Below, one piece after another: positions 1 through 4,831 of a stretch of DNA of 5,478 nt. This stretch comes from Brevinematales bacterium (GTDB lineage Bacteria; Spirochaetota; Spirochaetia; Treponematales; Breznakiellaceae), in NCBI GenBank assembly GCA_009787285.1, contig WRGH01000050.1, forward strand, positions 1,769 through 7,246. Reading direction: 5' to 3'. The first letter of the stretch is position 1. Every line of letters begins with the position of its first letter. The notes under the pieces are model-generated. The model had not been told where the DNA came from. It did not search any database and was given only the letters and a program-made list of their open reading frames with translations. Both the position numbers and the translations under genes were made by a program.

Positions 1-821
1 TTACCTGACAGCGCCTCAGGAACATCTTCACTTACAAGAAGCAAGGCAAGTCCTTCCACAATCGCAGTTTTGCCTACCCCCGGCTCGCCGACAAGAATCG
101 GATTATTTTTCGTCCTTCTTGCCAAAATACGCACAGCGCGGTTAATCTCAGCCTTCCTGCCTATTACAGGATCAATCTTTCCGGTTCTTGCAAGCGATGT
201 CAGGTCACGGGAAAAATTATCAAGTACGGGAGTAAGCACGGGATAAGTAGCCGGCTTTATTCTGGGATACTGGCGTTCTGTTTCTGCGCTGCTCTTGTTT
301 TGAGCTGAGGCTCTTTCCCTATGAATAAAATACGGCTGAAACCTTTCCGCGCCCGCATACTCTTCGGCGCTCCTGTGCCCGGGTTTGTTAAATGTAGTCT
401 GAATTATAACTCGCATCATGTCGGCATCTACAGCCCGCTGGTTCAGGTAAACCTGTACGCTGGAATCCTGTTCGCGCATTGCGGCAAACAAAAGATGCTC
501 TGTGCCAAGATAATCACTTCCTATTGCTCTTGCTTCTTCCGTAGCAATATCCAGCATATTTTTTGTACGTTTTGAAGGCGGAACTTCGCCTCGTACTATA
601 AGACCGGGAATCCGTGGTATCGAACTTTCAAGTATATGTTTAAATTCTTCCAAATCAATCCGTAAAAACATCAGCGCTTTGCAGGCCGTCCCGCCGCCTT
701 CCTTAAGCACTGCGATAATTATGTGTTCCGGCAAAAGCTGATCAGAATTGAAACGGCGCGCTTCTTCCTGAGCATTTATGGAAAGCAGCCTTTGAACACG
801 TTGAGTTAATCCTTTAAACAC
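1..821 (-). CDS. clpC: ATP-dependent Clp protease ATP-binding subunit ClpC, N-terminal part (273 residues visible)
   Basis: Hsp100/ClpC family AAA+ unfoldase; in this family the hexamer unfolds substrates and feeds them to ClpP in the cytoplasm. The frame is open from the window edge to a GTG at 821, directly preceded by an in-frame stop and by GGAG (830-833) 8 nt upstream, so the start is well fixed. Residues 1 to about 144 are the double Clp_N adaptor/substrate-binding domain, with repeat signatures LLPEHI and YLGTEHLL. Residues about 145-196 are a polar linker. From TPVLD (197-201) the D1 ATPase begins, with DPVIGR, then RRTKNNPIL and a perfect Walker A, GEPGVGKT (245-252, Lys251). Walker B, D2 and the ClpP-binding loop lie outside the window. 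The linker looks about 38 residues longer than in Bacillus subtilis ClpC (from memory). The gene is last of four leftward genes, 44 bp after the DUF192 gene. ClpA or ClpB are less likely because the N-domain is ClpC-like; ClpB's middle domain cannot be checked. Confidence 0.95.
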   Translation of the reverse strand, partial: MFKGLTQRVQRLLSINAQEEARRFNSDQLLPEHIIIAVLKEGGGTACKALMFLRIDLEEFKHILESSIPRIPGLIVRGEVPPSKRTKNMLDIATEEARAIGSDYLGTEHLLFAAMREQDSSVQVYLNQRAVDADMMRVIIQTTFNKPGHRSAEEYAGAERFQPYFIHRERASAQNKSSAETERQYPRIKPATYPVLTPVLDNFSRDLTSLARTGKIDPVIGRKAEINRAVRILARRTKNNPILVGEPGVGKTAIVEGLALLLVSEDVPEALSG

Positions 822-840
822 CTGTTATACTCCATTTTTT

Positions 841-869
841 ATTTTAACGCAATTTTGGATGGTTTTCAA
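841..869 (-). promoter_or_regulatory. Candidate sigma70-type promoter for clpC
   Basis: On the minus strand TTGAAA (869-864) is followed after exactly 17 bp by TAAAAT (846-841); each box differs from consensus at one base. Transcription would begin near 834, leaving a very short leader that still includes the GGAG at 833-830 and the GTG start at 821. The -35 box overlaps the end of the DUF192 gene. It could let clpC be expressed separately from the upstream genes. No CIRCE-type inverted repeat (TTAGCACTC-N9-GAGTGCTAA) is seen. AT-rich sequence produces such matches by chance, so this is a moderate call. Confidence 0.45.
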
Positions 870-1348
870 TTAATAACCTCCATAACAATAACCGTATCTC
901 CGAGACGTACTCCTGCATGTGAAAACCAGCCCATAGGCACTTCCAATGCATAACGTACTGAACGGCTTGATACAACAGAATTCTCATCATGCGGATACAT
1001 ATCTTTAATATCAATAATTTTGCCGTCAGAGGCAATAAAAGCGATAGACAAGGGTATAGAGGTGTTTTTCATCCAAAAAGACAGTACCTCGTCCCTTTCA
1101 AAAATAAATAACATTCCTTCGCCCTCAGGCAGCTTTTTACGGTACATCAACCCCTTACTGCGTTCATCGCCGGTACGCGCTATTTCCGCTTTAACAACGG
1201 TAAATTGCTGTCCGTCCCGTTCAATCGCTAATTCCCTTACAGCCAGTTTTTGCGGCGAGCAGGACACAAAAAAGCATAAACAAAAAACAAGAAACAGCGA
1301 CTTTAACAAATAATTGTATGCGCGCGTTATTCGCCGTTCAGAATTCAT
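866..1348 (-). CDS. DUF192-family lipoprotein
   Basis: A 160-residue protein with the DUF192 (PF02643) pattern. Visible hallmarks are ERSKGLMYRKKLPEGEGMLF (62-81), the FWMKNTSIPL segment (91-100) and YALEVPMGW (123-131). The N-terminus has basic residues, then a hydrophobic stretch (14-28) ending in FFVSC at Cys30, which fits the relaxed spirochaete lipobox; the mature protein would be lipid-anchored and face the periplasm. The biochemical role of DUF192 proteins is not established to my knowledge, so none is assigned. The ATG at 1348 is supported by AGGA (1357-1360) 8 nt upstream. It overlaps the 3' end of the preceding gene by 11 bp, which suggests translational coupling. clpC follows after 44 bp. 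The family call is solid; the lipid anchor is inferred from the N-terminus and has a non-ideal Phe at position -3 of the lipobox. Confidence 0.88.
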   Translation of the reverse strand: MNSERRITRAYNYLLKSLFLVFCLCFFVSCSPQKLAVRELAIERDGQQFTVVKAEIARTGDERSKGLMYRKKLPEGEGMLFIFERDEVLSFWMKNTSIPLSIAFIASDGKIIDIKDMYPHDENSVVSSRSVRYALEVPMGWFSHAGVRLGDTVIVMEVIN

Positions 1349-1955
1349 TTATAAATTCCTGGCGGCGTTGTACCTGTCCGGATTCAATCAATCCCGATTC
1401 ATTTATAATATCATTAAAAACATTCTTATCGATATATTTTATGGTTAACGGACGTTCAATCGAAATTCTGGTCTCATCCGTTTCCCAGACTGCGGTTTTT
1501 GGATCAAGGTACGACGGTTCTCCGTATTTATCCGTAAACTGATTAAATATGGAATAGTGATCTATTATTTCAGTATTCAAGGTAAAAGCCATAATAAAAA
1601 CCGCTCCGTCCCTTAGCTGAAAAAAAGCTCGTTTAATAAAGGACGAACCTGTGGTTTCTACAAGGCTTTGTTCTCTTACAGGCAGTAAAGATACGTCCCT
1701 GTCGCCTCTGAAATGAAAATAATCGTCTTTTATCAAGGCTTCCTTTAAGTCGTCAATATTCATTCCCAATGAAAGCTGGCGAAATTGACGCGGCAACACC
1801 TGCTTGTCTGCCTGCCCGGGCGGTTCCTGCGCCGGGTTACTGGAAGGCAGGCTCCTTGCCTCTCCGGGCGGTTCCTGCGCCTGAAGGCAAAAAACAAGGA
1901 AAAACATAAATGTAAAAAAGATATATTGGCTGTAAAAAGGCTGTTTTTTATTCAT
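1338..1955 (-). CDS. Secreted protein of unknown function with a short proline-rich duplicated segment
   Basis: I do not recognise this 205-residue protein beyond a general likeness to spirochaete conserved hypotheticals. It begins MNKKQPF, followed by a strongly hydrophobic run (11-24) and a plausible signal peptidase I site after LQA (Ala26). A lipobox reading at Cys23 (LVFC) is possible but weaker. Residues 26-31 and 42-47 are identical copies of AQEPPG, 16 residues apart, in a linker rich in Pro, Ser and Gln. A compact domain follows from about residue 56: LSLGMNIDDLKEAL, later KYGEPSYLDPKTAVWE, then a basic/polar C-terminus. The pattern of a GM-x-DDLK helix and a KYG-P-W strand recalls small periplasmic alpha/beta domains such as BamE/SmpA, but that is only a resemblance. 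The start has a weak ribosome site (AAAGAT). It lies 40 bp after the regulator and overlaps the DUF192 gene by 11 bp. Confidence 0.8.
   Translation of the reverse strand: MNKKQPFYSQYIFFTFMFFLVFCLQAQEPPGEARSLPSSNPAQEPPGQADKQVLPRQFRQLSLGMNIDDLKEALIKDDYFHFRGDRDVSLLPVREQSLVETTGSSFIKRAFFQLRDGAVFIMAFTLNTEIIDHYSIFNQFTDKYGEPSYLDPKTAVWETDETRISIERPLTIKYIDKNVFNDIINESGLIESGQVQRRQEFINEF
1816..1881. repeat. 18-bp exact direct repeat within the secreted-protein gene
   Basis: CCGGGCGGTTCCTGCGCC occurs at 1816-1833 and again at 1864-1881, 48 bp (16 codons) apart, in the same frame. On the coding strand each copy encodes AQEPPG. The copies are flanked by different bases and their intervening residues differ, so this is either an old in-frame duplication or recurrent slippage in a linker just after the signal peptide. 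It is GC-rich compared with its surroundings. Confidence 0.85.
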
Positions 1956-1995
1956 TATCTTTATTATCGGTTATTATTTTATTCTATAAAACAGG

Positions 1996-3231
1996 CTATA
2001 AGATAGGTTTGTTTCCCATCCGGCTTTTTTCAAGCTGCTGCATTTTTTTATAATACGAACTTAGTCTTGAAATTTCATTTATATCTTTAACAAAAATCTT
2101 GTCGTTCATTATCTGAAATGCGTGATTTTCCAGTAATTTTTTGGCAATTTTAGTCCCGTCGCTTTGCGAAAATCCTACCATATTAATTAATTCATTAATT
2201 CCAAAATCAAAAGAATAATTGGTATATTTATTCATATCTACCCTTTTTTTATCAAGCTGGATTTGAAGCATATCGCACATTTTTCCAAGAGGATCGTTTA
2301 TCTTTGTATTTGCAAGTTGTTTATATATAAGCCATATCCTTTCGGCCAAAAGCGTGGTTAATCTGGCTATAAGCTGAGGCTGAGTTTTAATCATCTGTTG
2401 AAAGTTGCTTTTATTAACAGCCATTAACTGGCAATCTTCATAAGCAACAGCTCCCGCCGCCCTTGGTTTTGACTCAAGAAGCGCCATTTCGCCAAAAATA
2501 TCACCGGTTTTTAATAATGCCAGCAAAATTTCGTTGTTCTCGGTAATCTTGATTATCTTAACTGAACCTTTTTGAATAATAAATAATTCATCTCCGGGTT
2601 CGCCTTCGCAGAAAATGATAGAGTTTTTTGTATATGAACGCACCGTCTCTCCAAGCGAAAAAACTTTCGGCGGGGTTTTTATATAAGGGGCTATTTTTTT
2701 CATTCGTTCAATTGCATCCTGAACGTTTTCCCCTTTTGGACATAATTTTAAATATTTTTGATAGGCATAAAAAGCCTGATTCATATGGTTATGCTTGGCA
2801 TAATATTCGGCAATATTAAAAATGTGGCTTGGACCGTCAATTGCGGCTTCATTTTTTAGAGTAAGTCTTGTAAGGGCCTCATCAAGATAACGCATCCGTT
2901 TTGAGAATTGCATGATAATCTTCATCGCAACAGGAGCGTTTCCCTGTATTAACTGGCTGAATTGTTCCTTTTGAACCGAAATAAGGGTTACATCGGTAAT
3001 TGCAACCGCAGTTTCAATATGGCTGTGGCCTGACATTGTGGAAACAACGCCGAAAAAATCACCGGGTCCAAGAATATCACCCTGTTCTTCGGCTACAATC
3101 TGCACTTCTTTTGAAACTTTTACCTTACCTGAGCGAATTATAAAAAACCTGTCAGCATTTCTTTTACCTTCTACGATAATATAAGAGTCTCTGGCAAAAT
3201 TCATAAAAGCAAGCTGTAAAGGAGCGCTCAT
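1996..3231 (-). CDS. Dual cyclic-nucleotide-binding-domain, Crp/Fnr-type transcription regulator
   Basis: A predicted cytoplasmic 411-residue regulator. Residues about 5-120 form a first cNMP-binding (CAP_ED) domain with GPGDFFG, whose phosphate-binding cassette is degenerate: the usual Glu and Arg are Val62 and His71. Residues 137-165 (NIAEYYAK to YLKLCP) read like one TPR. Residues about 190-300 are a second CAP_ED domain with an intact cassette, FGEMALLESKPRAA, including Glu248 and Arg257. Residues about 341-387 match a Crp-type winged helix, with helices around INELINMVG and SQSDGTKIAKKLL. The ATG at 3231 is preferred over the TTG at 3354: it has GAGGGG just upstream, the domain begins there, and a near-consensus promoter lies inside the longer frame. 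ATGs at 3288 and 3276 lack ribosome sites and fall on or near the -35 box. First gene of the leftward set. The ligand is unknown; cAMP is possible but not shown. Confidence 0.88.
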   Translation of the reverse strand: MSAPLQLAFMNFARDSYIIVEGKRNADRFFIIRSGKVKVSKEVQIVAEEQGDILGPGDFFGVVSTMSGHSHIETAVAITDVTLISVQKEQFSQLIQGNAPVAMKIIMQFSKRMRYLDEALTRLTLKNEAAIDGPSHIFNIAEYYAKHNHMNQAFYAYQKYLKLCPKGENVQDAIERMKKIAPYIKTPPKVFSLGETVRSYTKNSIIFCEGEPGDELFIIQKGSVKIIKITENNEILLALLKTGDIFGEMALLESKPRAAGAVAYEDCQLMAVNKSNFQQMIKTQPQLIARLTTLLAERIWLIYKQLANTKINDPLGKMCDMLQIQLDKKRVDMNKYTNYSFDFGINELINMVGFSQSDGTKIAKKLLENHAFQIMNDKIFVKDINEISRLSSYYKKMQQLEKSRMGNKPIL

Positions 3232-3234
3232 TTT

Positions 3235-3240
3235 CCCCTC
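3235..3240 (-). promoter_or_regulatory. Ribosome binding site that decides the regulator's start
   Basis: GAGGGG on the minus strand lies 3 nt before the ATG at 3231 (GAGG is 5 nt away). The upstream candidate starts at 3354 (TTG), 3288 and 3276 have no comparable purine-rich site, so this supports the 411-residue product. Confidence 0.7.
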
Positions 3241-3256
3241 GTTTTTTCCTAATGCC

Positions 3257-3284
3257 AGTATAAACTTTCTCGACATAATGTCAA
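3257..3284 (-). promoter_or_regulatory. Sigma70-type promoter of the regulator and probably the leftward operon
   Basis: On the minus strand a perfect TTGACA (3284-3279) is followed after 16 bp by TATACT (3262-3257), one base from consensus. Transcription would start near 3250, giving a leader of about 19 nt that carries the GAGGGG site and the ATG at 3231. It is the best promoter in the window. No terminator is visible between the four leftward genes, so it may serve all of them through clpC. Confidence 0.75.
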
Positions 3285-3307
3285 CCATGCTTGATCGGCG
3301 TACTTTA

Positions 3308-3323
3308 CAGACAAAAGAGTCTG
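3308..3323. promoter_or_regulatory. Possible operator: CAGAC-N6-GTCTG inverted repeat
   Basis: A perfect 5-bp inverted repeat with a 6-bp centre lies in the divergent spacer, centred about 65 bp upstream of the predicted start of leftward transcription. The 5-6-5 geometry equals that of the E. coli CRP site (TGTGA-N6-TCACA), although the half-site differs. The adjacent gene encodes a Crp-type regulator, so autoregulation is conceivable. A 5-bp match of this kind arises by chance fairly often in a spacer this long, hence low confidence. Confidence 0.3.
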
Positions 3324-3380
3324 AATAATTAGTTTTAAATAATATATTTAACAATTTACACCGATAATAATAAAAATACC

Positions 3381-3824
3381 GTGAATAAAAAAATAAATTT
3401 TGAAGATACCATTTTTATTTTAAATCTCAGAATCAGAATGATAAAAGATCTTCTTCGGCTTGATGTAGATTCAAGCCATTTTTACCGGCAAACTATGGGA
3501 GATCTGGAGTTCATCAGTTCCACGCTGGATATAATGGCGGAAAAATTCCTTGCCAATATGAAATTTCTGGATCGTGAAATTGAAGCGGATAACCTGCTGG
3601 ATGCCGAATGGCAGTTCAGCCAGCTTTTGAATGAAATGTCAAACCGCTCAAGTCCCTATTCCAATGCCTATTTTCCTGAAACGCAGACATGGATCGATAA
3701 ATTCAGGAAAGAAAGCGAAAAACGCAAAAAACAACTGGAAGATGCTTCAGTACCCGCCGAGCAATCCATGACAGAACCAGTAGTATCCAATGCGGAATTA
3801 AACGGTCTTTTAGGGAGCGTGTGA
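3381..3824 (+). CDS. Small helical protein of unknown function upstream of rsmD
   Basis: A 147-residue protein I do not recognise. It is mostly charged and predicted helical: residues about 5-85 are rich in Leu, Ile, Glu and Asp with heptad-like spacing, and residues 106-120 (KFRKESEKRKKQ region) are a basic helix. The tail is low-complexity and acidic/polar, ending in the ELNGLLGSV segment. There is no signal peptide, membrane segment or cysteine, so it should be cytoplasmic. The start is uncertain: the GTG at 3381 has no clear ribosome site. An in-frame stop lies at 3336-3338, and the first ATG (3438) is no better. Its last 4 bp (GTGA) overlap the start of rsmD, so the two are very likely co-translated. 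The upstream AT-rich spacer must carry its promoter, but no convincing -35/-10 pair is seen on this strand. Confidence 0.75.
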   Translation: MNKKINFEDTIFILNLRIRMIKDLLRLDVDSSHFYRQTMGDLEFISSTLDIMAEKFLANMKFLDREIEADNLLDAEWQFSQLLNEMSNRSSPYSNAYFPETQTWIDKFRKESEKRKKQLEDASVPAEQSMTEPVVSNAELNGLLGSV

Positions 3825-4351
3825 GGATAACAGGCGGAACACTGCTGGGAAGAAAGGTTTCAGTTCCGGCAGGAATAATAAGACCAAGCATGGATAGAAT
3901 GCGCGAGTCTGTGTTCGCATGTTTAGGAGATATTGCCGGATTGTCATTTCTTGATATTTTTTCAGGTTCGGGAATAATAGCGCTGGAAGCGGCATCCCGA
4001 GGAGCCGCATTAATTGAAGCTGTTGAACAGGATAAACAAAAACGAAAAACGCTTCTGGAAAATGTATCTATTTCGCCGTGCCGAATTAACTGCCGTTTTA
4101 TGCCCGCAGAACTTTATGTGAAAAGAACCAAAAATTCATTTGACATCATTTTCCTTGATCCTCCTTTTCCGTATCAACATAAATGGGAATTAATGGAAAA
4201 TATCGCATCTTCCGCTCTTGTAAAAAAAGAGACAAGAATTCTCATTCACCGCCCCAGCAATGACTACCCAAAGAGAAACATTAAAAACATGGAAATAAAA
4301 GACAGCCGCGAATACGGACGCTCCGTAGTGGATTTTTTTACAATAAATTAA
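3821..4351 (+). CDS. rsmD: 16S rRNA (guanine(966)-N(2))-methyltransferase RsmD
   Basis: A class I SAM-dependent methyltransferase of the RsmD family, which N2-methylates G966 (E. coli numbering) of 16S rRNA during 30S assembly. It opens with the family signature MRITGGTLLGRK, then RPSMDRMRESVF (21-32). The SAM-binding loop is FLDIFSGSG (43-51), followed by ALEAASRGA and an acidic motif-II residue at Glu69. The catalytic motif is FLDPPF (111-116), the DPPY type used for exocyclic amino methylation. At 176 residues it is close to normal length and looks intact. The GTG at 3821 overlaps the upstream stop as GTGA, with AGGGAG (3812-3817) just upstream; an ATG alternative would remove the conserved N-terminus. 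coaD, a common partner of rsmD in other bacteria, does not follow here. Related RNA or DNA methylases share the fold, but the N-terminal motif favours RsmD. Confidence 0.93.
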   Translation: MRITGGTLLGRKVSVPAGIIRPSMDRMRESVFACLGDIAGLSFLDIFSGSGIIALEAASRGAALIEAVEQDKQKRKTLLENVSISPCRINCRFMPAELYVKRTKNSFDIIFLDPPFPYQHKWELMENIASSALVKKETRILIHRPSNDYPKRNIKNMEIKDSREYGRSVVDFFTIN

Positions 4352-4370
4352 TTCCAATATAATTTTTCTT

Positions 4371-4388
4371 GTTTTTTTTGAAAAAAAC
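4371..4388. repeat. AT-only palindrome downstream of rsmD
   Basis: GTTTTTTT and AAAAAAAC form an 8-bp inverted repeat around a 2-nt centre, 19 bp after the rsmD stop. The stem has a single G-C pair, so it would be a weak intrinsic terminator. It may instead be a bent A-tract next to the -10 box at 4397. I see no better terminator between rsmD and the next gene. Confidence 0.35.
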
Positions 4389-4396
4389 GCTGATAA

Positions 4397-4402
4397 TATA
4401 AT
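4397..4402 (+). promoter_or_regulatory. Candidate -10 box for the TPR gene pair
   Basis: A perfect TATAAT lies 63 bp before the ATG at 4466, in a 114-bp AT-rich gap. No matching -35 is found at 16-18 bp: the sequence there is a T run, and the closest TTGAAA (4378-4383) is only 13 bp away. If used, transcription starts near 4409 and the leader is about 57 nt. In AT-rich DNA this match is weak evidence. Confidence 0.35.
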
Positions 4403-4404
4403 AG

Positions 4405-4436
4405 AGTTGTTTTTAAATTTCGGTTTCTGAACAACT
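4405..4436 (+). other. Possible stem-loop in the leader of the TPR gene pair
   Basis: AGTTGTT (4405-4411) pairs perfectly with AACAACT (4430-4436), enclosing an 18-nt loop that begins with TTTAAATTT. No T run follows, so it is not a terminator. A shorter pairing, TCGG (4420-4423) with CCGA (4438-4441), would compete with it. If transcription starts near 4409, the stem would lose its first bases. It may be chance. Confidence 0.25.
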
Positions 4437-4465
4437 TCCGATAAAAAAAGCATTAATAAAAAAAT

Positions 4466-4831
4466 ATGGATTATAAAAAGTCATTTGAGAAATTCGATAA
4501 ACAAAACTCATTTATAAGAGAAACCGTTAACAAGAATGTAAAAGGATCGCAAAAAGCGGAACTGAACCGCAAAGGCAACCAACTCTTCAACAGCGGAAAC
4601 ATTGAAGGAGCAAAAAGAATTTTTTTGACCACCGGATATTCCGACGGATTATCCAGGGTCGGCGATTATTACAAATCCCAAAACAGGCCCCTTGAAGCAT
4701 TGCAAATGTATTGGCTTGCTCCGGATCGAAATAAAACACAGCCGTTAATTGAACAGCTTGCGGTTCTTTTACAGGGACTAATTGCAGAAGACGATCTTCC
4801 TTCAGAAGAACAGGAACAGAATAATGAATGA
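4466..4831 (+). CDS. Small TPR-like protein of unknown function
   Basis: A 121-residue protein with no assigned role, resembling short spirochaete conserved hypotheticals. After a charged N-terminus (1-30) come two TPR-like helical hairpins: residues 31-53 (NRKGNQLFNSGNIEGAKRIF) and 61-86 (GLSRVGDYYKSQ then PLEALQMYWLAP). A last helix (91-107, LIEQLAVLLQGLI) precedes an acidic tail rich in Glu and Gln. There is no signal peptide or membrane segment, so it is probably cytoplasmic. The ATG at 4466 has no recognisable ribosome site in its A-rich leader, yet no other good start exists before the conserved part. Its last 8 bp overlap the next TPR gene, so the two are likely made together and may interact; that partnership is inference from position and shared fold. 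Confidence 0.8.
   Translation: MDYKKSFEKFDKQNSFIRETVNKNVKGSQKAELNRKGNQLFNSGNIEGAKRIFLTTGYSDGLSRVGDYYKSQNRPLEALQMYWLAPDRNKTQPLIEQLAVLLQGLIAEDDLPSEEQEQNNE

Noticed and set aside
321..575. 84-codon open frame on the plus strand
   Set aside because: It lies antisense to the conserved clpC N-domain, has no ribosome site, and its product resembles nothing known.
822..865. Terminator between the DUF192 gene and clpC
   Set aside because: No GC-rich stem with a T run is found; the spacer instead holds a promoter-like sequence and the clpC ribosome site.
844..1035. 63-codon minus-strand frame inside the DUF192 gene
   Set aside because: It is an out-of-frame shadow of the DUF192 gene, which has intact family motifs.
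1020..1542. Two plus-strand frames (1020-1313 and 1318-1542)
   Set aside because: They are antisense to the DUF192 and secreted-protein genes, with shadow-like composition and no initiation signals.
1785..2006. 73-codon plus-strand frame over the AQEPPG repeats
   Set aside because: It is antisense to the signal-peptide region of the secreted protein; its apparent basic sequence comes from the GC-rich repeat.
3232..3354. N-terminal extension of the regulator from a TTG start (452 residues in total)
   Set aside because: It contains the promoter TTGACA-16-TATACT, has no ribosome site, and encodes no domain; the ATG at 3231 is better supported.
3703..4010. Two minus-strand frames across the rsmD start
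   Set aside because: They are antisense to rsmD and the gene before it, both of which are supported by motifs or coupling.
4190..4453. 87-codon minus-strand frame spanning the rsmD end and the following spacer
   Set aside because: It is mostly antisense to rsmD, and the hydrophobic look comes from A/T-rich sequence read backwards.
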